A stretch of DNA of 64,000 nt from Vibrio sp. SCSIO 43137 (GTDB taxonomy: Bacteria; Pseudomonadota; Gammaproteobacteria; Enterobacterales; Vibrionaceae). The notes under the pieces were generated by a model that was not told the origin of the DNA, made no database searches, and saw only the letters and a program-made list of their open reading frames with translations. Below are positions 18,786 to 27,143 of the stretch, one piece after another. The position numbers and the translations under genes are program-made. Numbering within the stretch: position 1 is the first letter of the stretch; each line of letters starts with the position of its first letter. The stretch lies in the NCBI RefSeq assembly GCF_028201475.1, contig NZ_CP116383.1, positions 930,001 through 994,000 of the forward strand, written 5' to 3'.

Positions 18786-19643
18786 TTATTCAGATTTATA
18801 CTGCTCACAGGCGATCATGGTGTTGTCAATCAGGGTGGCAACCGTCATAGGGCCGACACCGCCCGGAACCGGGGTAATAAAGCTGGCACGCTGTTTAGCA
18901 CCCTCGTAGTCAACATCGCCGACAAGTTTGCCCGATTCAAGCCGGTTGATACCAACATCGACCACAATAGCGCCTTCTTTAATCCAGTTGCCCGGAATAA
19001 AGTTTGGTTTACCCACGGCGACCACAACAACGTCAGCCATTCGCACATGGTTTTCCAGCTCTTTGGTAAAACGGTGGCATGTAGTTGTAGTACAGCCCGC
19101 CAGAAGCAGCTCCATGGTCATAGGGCGGCCGACAATGTTTGAAGCACCTACAATAACCGCGTGTTTGCCGCGCAGTTCAATATTGTAGCGATCCAGAAGG
19201 GTTATCACGCCTTTAGGTGTACAGGATCTAAGCTTAGGGATGCGCTGTGCAAGTCTGCCGACGTTATAGGGGTGGAAACCATCCACATCTTTTTCCGGCA
19301 GAATACGTTCAAGTACCTTGGTGGTATCGATTCCTGCCGGCAGCGGAAGTTGAACAAGAATACCGTCAATTTCAGAATCTAAGTTCAGCTCATCAACAAG
19401 TTCCAGTAACTCTTGCTCGCTGGCGGTTGCCGGAAGGTCGAAAGACTTGGAAAGGAATCCGACTTCATCACACGCCTTTCTTTTACTGCCCACATACACC
19501 TGAGATGCAGGATCTTCCCCCACCAGAATCACGGCAAGGCCGGGAGCCCTTAAGCCAGCCTGAGTACGGGCTTTAACCCGTGCAGCAACTTCGGAGCGGA
19601 CGGTTTGAGAGATTAATTTTCCATCAATATTTTGAGCAGCCAT
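18786..19643 (-). CDS. folD: Methylenetetrahydrofolate dehydrogenase/cyclohydrolase FolD
   Basis: This bifunctional 285-residue enzyme interconverts 5,10-methylene-, methenyl- and 10-formyl-tetrahydrofolate with NADP. Tyr50 and Lys54 ([12 protein letters not shown]) are the cyclohydrolase residues. The blocks [36 protein letters not shown] and [13 protein letters not shown] are all present. The start is placed at 19643 ([10 protein letters not shown]), because the 24 residues upstream are not family-like. It is divergent from the tRNA-Arg gene. Confidence 0.97.
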   Translation of the reverse strand: MAAQNIDGKLISQTVRSEVAARVKARTQAGLRAPGLAVILVGEDPASQVYVGSKRKACDEVGFLSKSFDLPATASEQELLELVDELNLDSEIDGILVQLPLPAGIDTTKVLERILPEKDVDGFHPYNVGRLAQRIPKLRSCTPKGVITLLDRYNIELRGKHAVIVGASNIVGRPMTMELLLAGCTTTTCHRFTKELENHVRMADVVVVAVGKPNFIPGNWIKEGAIVVDVGINRLESGKLVGDVDYEGAKQRASFITPVPGGVGPMTVATLIDNTMIACEQYKSE

Positions 19644-19788
19644 ATCTTCCCTTAACTGTTGAATTACTGAGCGTGCGCATTGTCGCAAATTATCCTCCGA
19701 ATAGCTATCACGCAAACGTTTGCTCTATATATTTATCAGGTATTTGACTTTTTTTTGGTCAGTTAAATCATAAAGTAAAAGAAACCCG

Positions 19789-19816
19789 TTGACCTCTTCA
19801 GAGCTTCTCGTATAAT
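19789..19816 (+). promoter_or_regulatory. Promoter of tRNA-Arg
   Basis: TTGACC (19789-19794), a 16-bp spacer and a perfect TATAAT (19811-19816) precede the tRNA. A CCCTCCC stretch lies between the -10 box and the gene, the kind of G/C-rich discriminator linked with stringent control. Confidence 0.88.
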
Positions 19817-19829
19817 CCCTCCCTACAAA

Positions 19830-19906
19830 GCGCCCTTAGCTCAGTTGGATAGAGCACGTGCCTTCTAAGCATGTGGTCAGAGGTTCAAATCCTCTAGGGC
19901 GTGCCA
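19830..19906 (+). tRNA. tRNA-Arg (anticodon TCT)
   Basis: The 77-base gene folds into a full cloverleaf. The acceptor stem GCGCCCT pairs with AGGGCGT, with a terminal G-U pair. The anticodon loop is CTTCTAA, with anticodon TCT reading AGA and AGG, and the T arm is AGAGGTTCAAATCCTCT. CCA is encoded. It resembles E. coli argU. An operon of accessory character (rdh) begins about 220 bases downstream, and tRNA genes are common integration sites. Confidence 0.97.
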
Positions 19907-19914
19907 TATACAAT

Positions 19915-19950
19915 AAGCCGTAGCAGGTTAGTACTTGCTACGGCTTTTTT
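19915..19950 (+). terminator. Terminator after tRNA-Arg
   Basis: AAGCCGTAGCA (19915-19925) pairs perfectly with TGCTACGGCTT (19936-19946) and is followed by T residues. Confidence 0.93.
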
Positions 19951-20017
19951 GTATTTGCTCCCGGATAAATTTGATCTTCCACAATAAACTTTAAGTTTTT
20001 CATCACTAATAAGCCCA

Positions 20018-20037
20018 GACTATAGTTTGTTATAGTC
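20018..20037. promoter_or_regulatory. 20-bp palindrome upstream of rdhA, candidate regulator site
   Basis: GACTATAGTTTGTTATAGTC has perfect 7-bp arms around a six-base centre. It is the same length as a lux box and lies about 90 bases before rdhA, whose operon ends with a LuxR-type gene. A weak -10-like AAGAAT at 20058-20063 would place the palindrome over the -35 region. A role as the site of the operon's own regulator is inferred. Confidence 0.5.
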
Positions 20038-20126
20038 AGAATTGTGTGTGGTTAATTAAGAATCGTCATTAGAAAGTGATATTTGATAGTCAATGTTATT
20101 GTTTACCAATAGAGGCTTACTTTTTT

Positions 20127-21461
20127 ATGTCGATTAATGACTCACAGAATAAGGTTAAAGACAGCAAAGGTATAATGTCACGTCGTGACATACTAAAACT
20201 CGGTGCTGCTGGTAGTGTGGCTATGGCGGGCGCGTTAAGTTCCGGTAAAGCAAAGGCACGCGAAGATGGAATAGGGGTAGTGAAACACGATAGTTTTCCT
20301 CTGCAGGTTGCCCCTACTTATAAACGTTTTAATGAAGCCTTAAGCGTCAGCGCAGTAGAGTATTCCAAGGGAAATTACTACGACACACTAAAAGTTGTAG
20401 ATGATACTATTCCGGGTTTTGGTACGGTTGATCATGCCATCCGGGTGGGGGCAGAAATGTTCAACTTTGTCGAAGTTGGCGAGCGTCTGAACCCTTATGG
20501 TGCATTTCCTCTTGTTATAGAACCTCAGCCTATTAATGAAGGTTTTAAATTCCAGAGCAGTGAAGAAGCTCATGCAAAAATAAAACGCGCTGCCCGTATG
20601 TATGGAGCCGATATTGTCGGCATTACCCGCCGCGATCCTCGTTGGGATTACTCTCATGTGTTTAACGATAACACCCTTGAGTCAAAATCATGGGAAGAGG
20701 CTATGGGATTTGAGCCGAAAACGGTTGTCGTTATGGGCTTTGCTGAAGATTATGATGCATTTTCAGCAGCTCCAAGTGCTGCCGCCGATACCACAGCCGA
20801 TGAAGGCTATGCAAGAATGGCCAAAGCTGCACTAGAGCTGGCTCATTTCTTTAGTGCACTAGGGTGTAAAGCGGCTGCCTGCGGAAATGGCGGAGGATTA
20901 AGTGTCCCTTATGCAATTGCCGCCGGGTTAGGTGAGTCTAATCGTATGGGGTTACTGCAAAACTATAAATTTGCCAGCAGATTAAGAATTGCTAAGGTTT
21001 ATGTAGATCTTGAGTTAGACGAGTATTTTGATAAACCAGTGACATTTGGTGTACAGAGTTTCTGTGAAAACTGTATGCACTGTGCTGATAACTGTCCGGG
21101 TAAGGCAATTCCGAGAGATATCAAGCCTTCCTTAAATCCACCTCCGGCCGATGATGGTTCAGAACGCTATTACAATAACCCCGGTGTGTATAAATGGTGG
21201 GTTCGTTGCGATAAATGCTATCAGTACTGGGTAGACTCAGGTACTGGCTGCGGCACTTGTGTTACCACCTGTCCTTATAATAAACCTGATTTTTGGCATC
21301 ATAGGTTGATTGACAGAGTAAACACTATTCTGCCGGGCTTTATGCATGCTTTTATGGCAGAAATGGATCTTTGGCATGGCTATGGCAACGTTTTTGATCC
21401 AGAGGCAGTCAAAACGTTTTATGACCAAAGTGGCAGGAATTATAGCGGAATGGGGGACTAA
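20127..21461 (+). CDS. rdhA: Reductive dehalogenase catalytic subunit RdhA
   Basis: This 444-residue protein belongs to the corrinoid/iron-sulfur reductive dehalogenases, which remove halogens from organohalides during respiration. A twin-arginine signal (MSRRDILKLGAAGS, Arg19-Arg20) predicts folded export by Tat. The core blocks AARMYGADIVGITRRDPRW, VVVMGFAEDYDAFSAAPSAA and GLGESNRMGLL are typical. Cluster one is Cys313, Cys316, Cys319 and Cys323. Cluster two is CX10CX2CX3C from Cys364 to Cys382. Tyr228, Asn254 and Arg287 have the same spacing as Tyr246, Asn272 and Arg305 of PceA as I remember them. ATG 20127 has weak AGAGG at a distance; ATG 20175, with AAAGG close by, is an alternative. 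The substrate is unknown. Confidence 0.92.
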   Translation: MSINDSQNKVKDSKGIMSRRDILKLGAAGSVAMAGALSSGKAKAREDGIGVVKHDSFPLQVAPTYKRFNEALSVSAVEYSKGNYYDTLKVVDDTIPGFGTVDHAIRVGAEMFNFVEVGERLNPYGAFPLVIEPQPINEGFKFQSSEEAHAKIKRAARMYGADIVGITRRDPRWDYSHVFNDNTLESKSWEEAMGFEPKTVVVMGFAEDYDAFSAAPSAAADTTADEGYARMAKAALELAHFFSALGCKAAACGNGGGLSVPYAIAAGLGESNRMGLLQNYKFASRLRIAKVYVDLELDEYFDKPVTFGVQSFCENCMHCADNCPGKAIPRDIKPSLNPPPADDGSERYYNNPGVYKWWVRCDKCYQYWVDSGTGCGTCVTTCPYNKPDFWHHRLIDRVNTILPGFMHAFMAEMDLWHGYGNVFDPEAVKTFYDQSGRNYSGMGD

Positions 21462-21466
21462 TTATT

Positions 21467-21769
21467 ATGTTTCATATCTTTACCGGAATTGAAATTTTGT
21501 TTTTCTCGTTGGGTATCCTTGTAACCCTGAGTGTTCAGGCAGTGATTTATCTTAGGGTGATAAAACAAGTGAAGTTTATTCATCTCGCAATAATATTTGC
21601 AGGCCTATTGACCATGATCTTTGCGTTTGCCTGGTCTGTAAGCTCTATTTTGGAGCTTGAGCCTCAGTCTGCCTCTGTCGGAATGCTGGTTATCGGTATG
21701 CCGGGATTAATAATGGCTGTATTAGGTGGCCGACTGGCTTATCCGGAGATTAGACGTAACCAGAGGTAG
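21467..21769 (+). CDS. rdhB: Small membrane protein, likely RdhB-type anchor
   Basis: The 100-residue protein has three predicted membrane helices (about residues 5-27, 36-59 and 70-90) and a short basic C-terminus (YPEIRRNQR). Size, topology and position five bases after rdhA match the RdhB anchors that hold the dehalogenase on the outer face of the inner membrane. Primary sequence in this family is poorly conserved, so the assignment rests mostly on context. It is co-transcribed with rdhA, and the next gene follows after six bases. Confidence 0.75.
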   Translation: MFHIFTGIEILFFSLGILVTLSVQAVIYLRVIKQVKFIHLAIIFAGLLTMIFAFAWSVSSILELEPQSASVGMLVIGMPGLIMAVLGGRLAYPEIRRNQR

Positions 21770-21775
21770 CAAAAC

Positions 21776-22402
21776 ATGATAGATGAGCATCAAACTTCTG
21801 ACCTTAACAAGATCTTGTTAAATGAGCATGAACTAACAAATAATGGGCAGACAGAACAACTAATTCAAGATCTGAAATTGCAATTAGATAGTGGTACTGA
21901 TTCAGTTCAGGTTAGCAAAAAGCTGTGTGCCTGTTATGTAACTACTGGTGATTTTACCAAGGCTGAGCGACTTGTTTATAAAGTCATTGAAGCTGAGCCA
22001 GACAACCCAGAGTGCTACTTTTATCTCGGAAAAATTTCATGTCTGAAAAGCAACTTTGATGAGGCTGTCCACTTATTCGGACAGGCAATGAAACTGGGAA
22101 TGGATAAGCATAGCTGTCTGCTGGGGCAGGGAATTGCTTACTTTGCAAAAGGTTCTGTGTCTGATGCTCTTACTATATTTAATAGTCTATTGCAGCAAAA
22201 AGAAGAATATAAAGTAAAAGTTTTGCACTATCGTGCTCTATGTCTGGCAGCGTTGAGGCGATTTGATGAAGCCTTGGCAGACATCGACCTATTGCAGGAG
22301 CTAGGTCTGTTTAGTAAGGAACTAAGTAATATCAAAAAGATGCTTGAAGAGCAGCGACTTCAGCCGGTCAGCAATAAAATAAAAGTGACCAACTTGCCGT
22401 AG
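21776..22402 (+). CDS. Tetratricopeptide-repeat protein in the rdh operon
   Basis: The 208-residue protein has no signal peptide and contains about four TPR units. Clear ones are near DFTKAERLVYKVIEAEPDNPECYFYLGKI and SNFDEAVHLFGQAMKLGMD, and weaker ones cover SVSDALTIFNSLLQQ and RFDEALADIDLLQELG. TPR proteins serve as protein-protein scaffolds. Its position between the anchor and the regulator suggests a role in maturation, export quality control or signalling for the dehalogenase, but nothing in the sequence decides which. By eye this gene is richer in A/T than its chromosomal neighbours. Confidence 0.8.
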   Translation: MIDEHQTSDLNKILLNEHELTNNGQTEQLIQDLKLQLDSGTDSVQVSKKLCACYVTTGDFTKAERLVYKVIEAEPDNPECYFYLGKISCLKSNFDEAVHLFGQAMKLGMDKHSCLLGQGIAYFAKGSVSDALTIFNSLLQQKEEYKVKVLHYRALCLAALRRFDEALADIDLLQELGLFSKELSNIKKMLEEQRLQPVSNKIKVTNLP

Positions 22403-22429
22403 CAGGGAAAATACTGGTTTTAAACTAAT

Positions 22430-23170
22430 ATGAGTGAGATTTTTAAAAAACTACTTATTGAAGAGCTGAGTAAGAAAGGCTTTTTTAATGACCGGATAGA
22501 AAATATCGTTATCTTAGCGGGTTTGTCCTCTGAAGATAGGCAAAGGAATATGTTTGACAACAAGGAGTACACATATTTAAGTACGCTTTATTACAATTTG
22601 TCCCCTGAGCTTGTAGAACAGTATGGAAGATATTTTTTGGGCGGCAGTGACAAAAATGTTGAAAGGATAATTAATTCGGCTGAGCCCATTATCTACAATC
22701 GTTCTCTGGTTTCTAATGAATCTAAGAAAGCTCAGGGGAGGATTGATGAAATGCTGAGTTCTGAGCTAAGCGATTACTCGGTAATGATTCCCGTAGCCCC
22801 CCGAGTAGAAAGTCGTTGGAAAGGTATTGTCTGGTTTGATGTTAAAAAGACGGGTCTTGGGTCACCGAATGATCAGGTCGCCGCCCATAAAGACTATCTT
22901 ATGGAGCAGGCCAACTTTCTATACGAGCTCTGGCGTTATTCCGTAGGAAAGTTCTACAACCTATATCTTGAAAGAGAAATTTTTGCTGAACAGGCTATCC
23001 GGGTAGCAAATTACTTAGCCGAAGGATACTCATCTAAACAAATAGCAGAGTTTACCTGCTTAAGTAAATCCGGTGTGGAATACCACATAGAGACAATGAA
23101 AAAGAACTTATCGGTAAAAAACAGAAACCAGCTTATTGCAGAGTTAATCCGAAAAGGCATAGTAAAGTAG
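22430..23170 (+). CDS. LuxR-family transcriptional regulator of the rdh operon
   Basis: The 246-residue protein ends in a LuxR-type helix-turn-helix (about residues 185-245: ANYLAEGYSSKQIAEFTCLS followed by KSGVEYHIETMKKNLSVKNR). Its N-terminal 180 residues show no receiver-type aspartate and no recognisable acyl-homoserine-lactone domain, so the signal is unknown; an organohalide or redox cue is a guess. It is the last gene of the operon, 27 bases after the TPR gene. A 20-bp palindrome before rdhA is the obvious candidate target. The stop is only six bases from the stop of a convergent gene, with no terminator between. The DNA is A/T-rich by eye. Confidence 0.82.
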   Translation: MSEIFKKLLIEELSKKGFFNDRIENIVILAGLSSEDRQRNMFDNKEYTYLSTLYYNLSPELVEQYGRYFLGGSDKNVERIINSAEPIIYNRSLVSNESKKAQGRIDEMLSSELSDYSVMIPVAPRVESRWKGIVWFDVKKTGLGSPNDQVAAHKDYLMEQANFLYELWRYSVGKFYNLYLEREIFAEQAIRVANYLAEGYSSKQIAEFTCLSKSGVEYHIETMKKNLSVKNRNQLIAELIRKGIVK

Positions 23171-23176
23171 TACCAG

Positions 23177-23518
23177 CTAAACCAAAAAAGTAATAATCAG
23201 TGCCACAAAAGCAGACAGGATCATCTTGCTGCCTAACCCCAGATTGGCGCTGGAGAAGTCATTCTGCTTTTGCTCCTCAGTCTGGCCAAGCATAGAAGCA
23301 GCAATATTGGTTGCTCTGCTCTCAGTGTGCTTCATATATCTCAGGCGTGGAGGTGGTGAGATGGCCAGAAATGCGCCGGCCAGCAACTGAAGTAAGAAGG
23401 CGTAGAAAAAATAATCACTTACGTACCCTGCGTGCAGCCAGCCCATTAGCCTGTCTAATAACAGCATAGAAAATATCAGTGTGGCATTGGATGTGATTAT
23501 AAAAAGAATAAGTCTCAT
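23177..23518 (-). CDS. Small integral membrane protein, unknown
   Basis: I do not recognise this 113-residue protein. It has two hydrophobic N-terminal segments (residues 2-22 and 36-54), a polar middle (PPPRLRYMKHTESRATNIAASMLGQTEEQKQ), and a final membrane helix (KMILSAFVALIITFLV). It converges on the LuxR-type gene with only six bases between stop codons, so the two transcripts must overlap. It may be ordinary chromosome marking the right edge of the rdh block. Composition and membrane pattern support a real gene, but no function is claimed. Confidence 0.6.
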   Translation of the reverse strand: MRLILFIITSNATLIFSMLLLDRLMGWLHAGYVSDYFFYAFLLQLLAGAFLAISPPPRLRYMKHTESRATNIAASMLGQTEEQKQNDFSSANLGLGSKMILSAFVALIITFLV

Positions 23519-23728
23519 TTTAAGATGTTGATTATCATAAGTTAATTTTCTAGTTTAACTATGATTATATGTGCCTTGATTCTTATTTGAAGCGATTTGT
23601 GTTTTTGTTTCGTTTTCGTTCACAGTTTCATTCATTTCAACGATTGAATTCTGATTTATCTTGATAATAAGTATGTCGATAAAAGCTGTCTTATACTTAA
23701 TCTGTAAGGGATGCCTAAGGGAGAGAGT

Positions 23729-24712
23729 ATGGATAGCCAAAAGCAGGACTTTTTGCCTTCGTCTGGTTTTGAGAGCGATCTGATTTCTGTTGATATTGAT
23801 AAGTGGCAAAGGACGGTTAATCTGATGTCTGAACTGTATGGTGCAGCATGCGGCACCATTGTTCAGTATAAGAATGAGCAGTTCAATGTGATTACTGCAA
23901 GCATGAATGAAGATAACTTCCTTGCAGCAGGCAGTACATGGCCCTGGGACATGCAGAGTTTTTGCCGGGAAATTATGGAAACCGGCAAAGAGCTTTATGT
24001 CGGGGATGCTGAAAACAGCGAAAAGTGGAAAGGCAGCCCAGGTGTAGCAGAGGGGCCTGTTCGATCTTATCTTGGTTTTCCTATTCTGTGGCCCGATGGT
24101 CACTTGTTTGGCACGATTTGTGTGATTGATACTAAGGCAACAGATTACGAGCCTAAACTTATCCGTCTGCTAAATTCACTTTGTGAACTTATTACTGCCG
24201 ACCTGAAAATTGCCGTTGATTTGGAACAGATGAAAAGTCTGGCACTGACCGATGAACTTACCCAGCTACATAACCGAAGAAGCCTTGAGCTCTTGGGAGA
24301 GCAGAAACTGAAAGAAATTCAGCGGGATAAAACCTGTTTGTCGGTTATCTATATAGATATTGATAATATGAAGCAGGTGAATGATCAGTTTGGTCACTCT
24401 GAAGGTGATAACTGCTTGGTGACGTTAGCAGAGGTTTTGAGGCAACAGTGTAGGACATCCGATATTGTCGCCAGAATAGGAGGAGATGAGTTTGTTGTGC
24501 TTACCCTGTCTACCACTCCTGCCTACTCTTTGATGACGCGGATTAAGAACAATTACTCATCAAAGGTTTCTGATAAACAGGCGTTGTCAATTACCTCTTT
24601 AAGCTGTGGGTTGATCGTTCTGGAATACAGCAATATGACCACTCTGAAACAAGCTGTAGAGCAGGCTGATGAGCGGATGTATGAGGAAAAGCAGAAGAAA
24701 AAAAACGCCTGA
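23729..24712 (+). CDS. GAF-GGDEF diguanylate cyclase
   Basis: The 327-residue protein has an N-terminal GAF-like sensor (about residues 25-165, with ILWPDGHLFGTICVIDTKA). A C-terminal GGDEF domain follows, starting LTDELTQLHNRRSLE. The active-site signature GGDEF is intact at 251-255, and the inhibitory-site motif RTSD (RxxD) sits five residues before it, so product-inhibited c-di-GMP synthesis is expected. No membrane segment is present. The start is set at ATG 23729, which follows AAGGGAGAGAG; an ATG 18 bases earlier has no room for a ribosome site. The ligand of the GAF domain is unknown. Confidence 0.92.
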   Translation: MDSQKQDFLPSSGFESDLISVDIDKWQRTVNLMSELYGAACGTIVQYKNEQFNVITASMNEDNFLAAGSTWPWDMQSFCREIMETGKELYVGDAENSEKWKGSPGVAEGPVRSYLGFPILWPDGHLFGTICVIDTKATDYEPKLIRLLNSLCELITADLKIAVDLEQMKSLALTDELTQLHNRRSLELLGEQKLKEIQRDKTCLSVIYIDIDNMKQVNDQFGHSEGDNCLVTLAEVLRQQCRTSDIVARIGGDEFVVLTLSTTPAYSLMTRIKNNYSSKVSDKQALSITSLSCGLIVLEYSNMTTLKQAVEQADERMYEEKQKKKNA

Positions 24713-24732
24713 CCGGTCAGACCGGAACAGGC
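24707..24732. terminator. Terminator shared by the GGDEF gene and msrAB
   Basis: GCCTG and CCGGT on the left pair with ACCGG and CAGGC on the right, with a one-base and a two-base bulge and a three-base loop. T-rich or A-rich runs lie on both sides. The hairpin overlaps the stop codon of the GGDEF gene. Confidence 0.8.
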
Positions 24733-24750
24733 ATTTTGCATGGGGATTCA

Positions 24751-25887
24751 TTAGCCTTCAAAAAGGTACAGATATTCTTGGTATCCTCTTTCAGCCATCT
24801 GTTCCATCGGGATAAATTCCATAGCTGCTGAGTTCATGCAGTATCTTAGTCCCGTTGGTGCCGGACCATCAGTAAACACATGGCCTAAGTGAGAATCAGC
24901 AAACTTACTGCGGATTTCTGTTCTCGGGAAAATCAGTTTATAGTCGGTTTTTTCTACCACATAAGCTTTATCGATTGGTTTAGTAAAGCTTGGCCATCCT
25001 GTACCAGACTTATATTTGTCTGTAGAGGAGAATAGCGGTTCACCTGATACGATATCGACATAGATGCCTTTCGCTTTGTTATCCCAGTATTTGTTCTGGA
25101 ACGGCTTCTCGGTACCTTCTTCCTGAGTCACATAGTATTGAAGCTTGCTTAGTTTCGCTTTTATCTCTTTGTCTGATGGCTTGGCATACTGCTTACTGCT
25201 ACCTGATTCTCCATAGATAATCTGACGCAGGGTTTTAGGGTTCTCTTTTCTGTCTTTACCGAAAATTTTAGTCAGATACTGATCGCGACCTGATGCGTTG
25301 CGGTAATACTTATAGCGAATTTTGCTCTTTTTATAGAAATCCTGATGGTACTCTTCAGCAGGCCAGAACTTTTTGAACTCAATTAGTTCTGTTGCCAGTG
25401 GTTTACCGAACACACCGTTATCATCAATTTCCTGCATAAAGCGTTCAGCGATCTGTTTCTGCTCTGCATTGTGGAAAAAGATAGCAGGGCGGTATTGCGG
25501 GCCCCGGTCAACAAATGAACCTTTACTGTCGGTCGGATCGATATGACGGAAGAAATGATCCAGAACCTGCTCATAGGTGAGTTTGTCGGCATCGTAACTT
25601 ACCTTAATCACCTCAATATGCCCTGAGCGGCCGGACGAAACCTGTTTATAGGTCGGATTATCAACATTTCCGCCTGAGTATCCGGAAACAACGTCTAACA
25701 CACCATCCAGTTGTTCCAGATCAGATTCAGTACACCAGAAGCAACCACCGGCCAGTGTTGCTACTGCAACGTTTTCTGCTTGTGGCTTTTTGTCGTCAGC
25801 ATTGACGTTACCTGACGGGCTCATCAGAGCAAACAGTAGCGGGAGTGATACACCGAGTGAGAGAAGTACTTTCGATATTCTTGTCAT
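24751..25887 (-). CDS. msrAB: Exported peptide methionine sulfoxide reductase MsrA-MsrB fusion
   Basis: This 378-residue two-domain repair enzyme reduces both stereoisomers of methionine sulfoxide. A signal peptide (residues 1 to about 30) sends it out of the cytoplasm. The MsrA domain carries catalytic Cys49 in [10 protein letters not shown] linker near residue 205 leads to the MsrB domain, with [12 protein letters not shown] and catalytic Cys350 in LRYCMNSAA. The MsrB part lacks the two CxxC pairs that bind zinc in other members, so it is the zinc-free form. It is monocistronic, with promoter DNA upstream. The electron donor would have to be a periplasmic thioredoxin-like protein. Confidence 0.95.
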   Translation of the reverse strand: MTRISKVLLSLGVSLPLLFALMSPSGNVNADDKKPQAENVAVATLAGGCFWCTESDLEQLDGVLDVVSGYSGGNVDNPTYKQVSSGRSGHIEVIKVSYDADKLTYEQVLDHFFRHIDPTDSKGSFVDRGPQYRPAIFFHNAEQKQIAERFMQEIDDNGVFGKPLATELIEFKKFWPAEEYHQDFYKKSKIRYKYYRNASGRDQYLTKIFGKDRKENPKTLRQIIYGESGSSKQYAKPSDKEIKAKLSKLQYYVTQEEGTEKPFQNKYWDNKAKGIYVDIVSGEPLFSSTDKYKSGTGWPSFTKPIDKAYVVEKTDYKLIFPRTEIRSKFADSHLGHVFTDGPAPTGLRYCMNSAAMEFIPMEQMAERGYQEYLYLFEG

Positions 25888-26011
25888 TTTTGTCCCTTGT
25901 GTTACTACATAATATTTTTGATTAGTTATATAGAAAGGAGAGGGCGGAGAAAAATTGCAAATTAGATCACATTATTTTAAGTGGATTTTGCTATCTGCAT
26001 GAAAAATAATA

Positions 26012-26044
26012 ATAAAAATGCCCCAGAATATGTATTCAGGGGCA
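26012..26044 (-). terminator. Terminator after the AraC/GyrI gene
   Basis: On the minus strand TGCCCC and GAATA pair with TATTC and GGGGCA across one A-A mismatch (stem 26019-26044), followed by a T-rich tail. Confidence 0.85.
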
Positions 26045-26074
26045 GGGTTTTTAGTTTACCGAGTCTTAAAGGGA

Positions 26075-26989
26075 TTACTTTAGTGCACTGCAAAAGCTGA
26101 CATCAGCAATCTGTTTTTCGTTGTCATAGCTGTGATAGAGCTCGAAGCAGGGTCTGTCATCCATCTCCAATCCTAACTCAACGATCTGCGCTATATGTTC
26201 ATTCCATGCCGGACCATACTGAGATTTATCCGTGATGGTTTTGCGCATTGTGGCGTACTCTCCGCCGGGGAAGGGTTGTAGCTCGACATCTCCGGCAACC
26301 GTTACTTGCTTTTCTACCAGCAGGCAGATATCGGTACGGCACTTTTCAGCCGGAGTAACTTCCGGGTTGTCATGGTAAATAAACAGGCAGGTAGACTCAG
26401 CCACACCTGCTGAAGCTGCCCAGTGATAAAGCTTTCCGACGGCTGGCTCGTAATTTTCACCATAAGGGCCGGTTACCCTGATATAAGCTAACTGACCCGC
26501 AGAAAAATTCTGTCTCTCCATTGTTATTCTCCTTTGTTTTGATTCAGGAGCAGTATATGAGTTGAGGCTTTGATGGGCGTTTCCATTCTTGCGCAGTGTG
26601 TGTCCAATCTTGCTATCTCTTAGCAAAGCAGAAAAAAGCTCTAAGTTTTCGCACTGTCTGATGTCGGTCGGTGAAAGGGCAAAATGTTTTCGGAACGCTT
26701 TGGCAAAGCTTTGAGAACTGGAAAATCCATACTCAAGGGCAACTTCAAGAACCGAGGGTTTTTTATAGAAAAGATCCTGAGCAGCCTGTTGTAACCTTAA
26801 CCGGCGTAAGTATTCACATAATGTTTCACCGGTAACGGCCTTAAATACCCGATGAAAATGATAAGGTGAAAGGCTTGCCATAGCAGCAACTTCTTCCAGA
26901 TTTAATTCCTGATTATAGTGTTTCTCCAGATAACGTATGACAGGTTTTAGTTTCTGGTGATAGTCGGTTTTCATAAAAACGGGCAGCAT
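26075..26989 (-). CDS. AraC-family regulator with GyrI-like effector domain
   Basis: The 304-residue protein starts with two AraC-type helix-turn-helices (about residues 15-110: NLEEVAAMASLSPYHFHRVF and ALEYGFSSSQSFAKAFRKHF). After a linker comes a GyrI-like (SOUL-type) small-molecule domain from about 155 to the end (AYIRVTGPYGENYEPAVGKL and FPGGEYATMRKTI). This layout is found in Rob- and SbmC-related regulators that sense drugs or lipophilic compounds. The target genes are unknown and no neighbour is an obvious transporter. An ATG 15 bases later (26974) is a possible alternative start. Confidence 0.9.
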   Translation of the reverse strand: MLPVFMKTDYHQKLKPVIRYLEKHYNQELNLEEVAAMASLSPYHFHRVFKAVTGETLCEYLRRLRLQQAAQDLFYKKPSVLEVALEYGFSSSQSFAKAFRKHFALSPTDIRQCENLELFSALLRDSKIGHTLRKNGNAHQSLNSYTAPESKQRRITMERQNFSAGQLAYIRVTGPYGENYEPAVGKLYHWAASAGVAESTCLFIYHDNPEVTPAEKCRTDICLLVEKQVTVAGDVELQPFPGGEYATMRKTITDKSQYGPAWNEHIAQIVELGLEMDDRPCFELYHSYDNEKQIADVSFCSALK

Positions 26990-27106
26990 CTCTGTTCAAA
27001 ACTACCGCAATAATAGAACAGAAAGCACTGTATGTAAAAACAGTAATTGTGAATAGTGATATTGTGCGAATGCTTTTGAGGGAGTTGTAGGGAGTAAATC
27101 GAGATA

Positions 27107-27131
27107 ACCCACCTCAGCTTCTGAGGCGGGT
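27107..27131 (-). terminator. Hairpin after eptA
   Basis: On the minus strand ACCCGCCTCAG pairs with CTGAGGTGGGT (one G-U pair) around a three-base loop. There is no strong T-run, so termination is likely but not certain. Confidence 0.55.
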
Positions 27132-27143
27132 AGGGTTTTGGGG

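Noticed and set aside
23555..24103. 182-codon open frame on the minus strand
   Set aside because: It lies opposite the GGDEF gene, has no family features or ribosome site, and looks like a chance frame.
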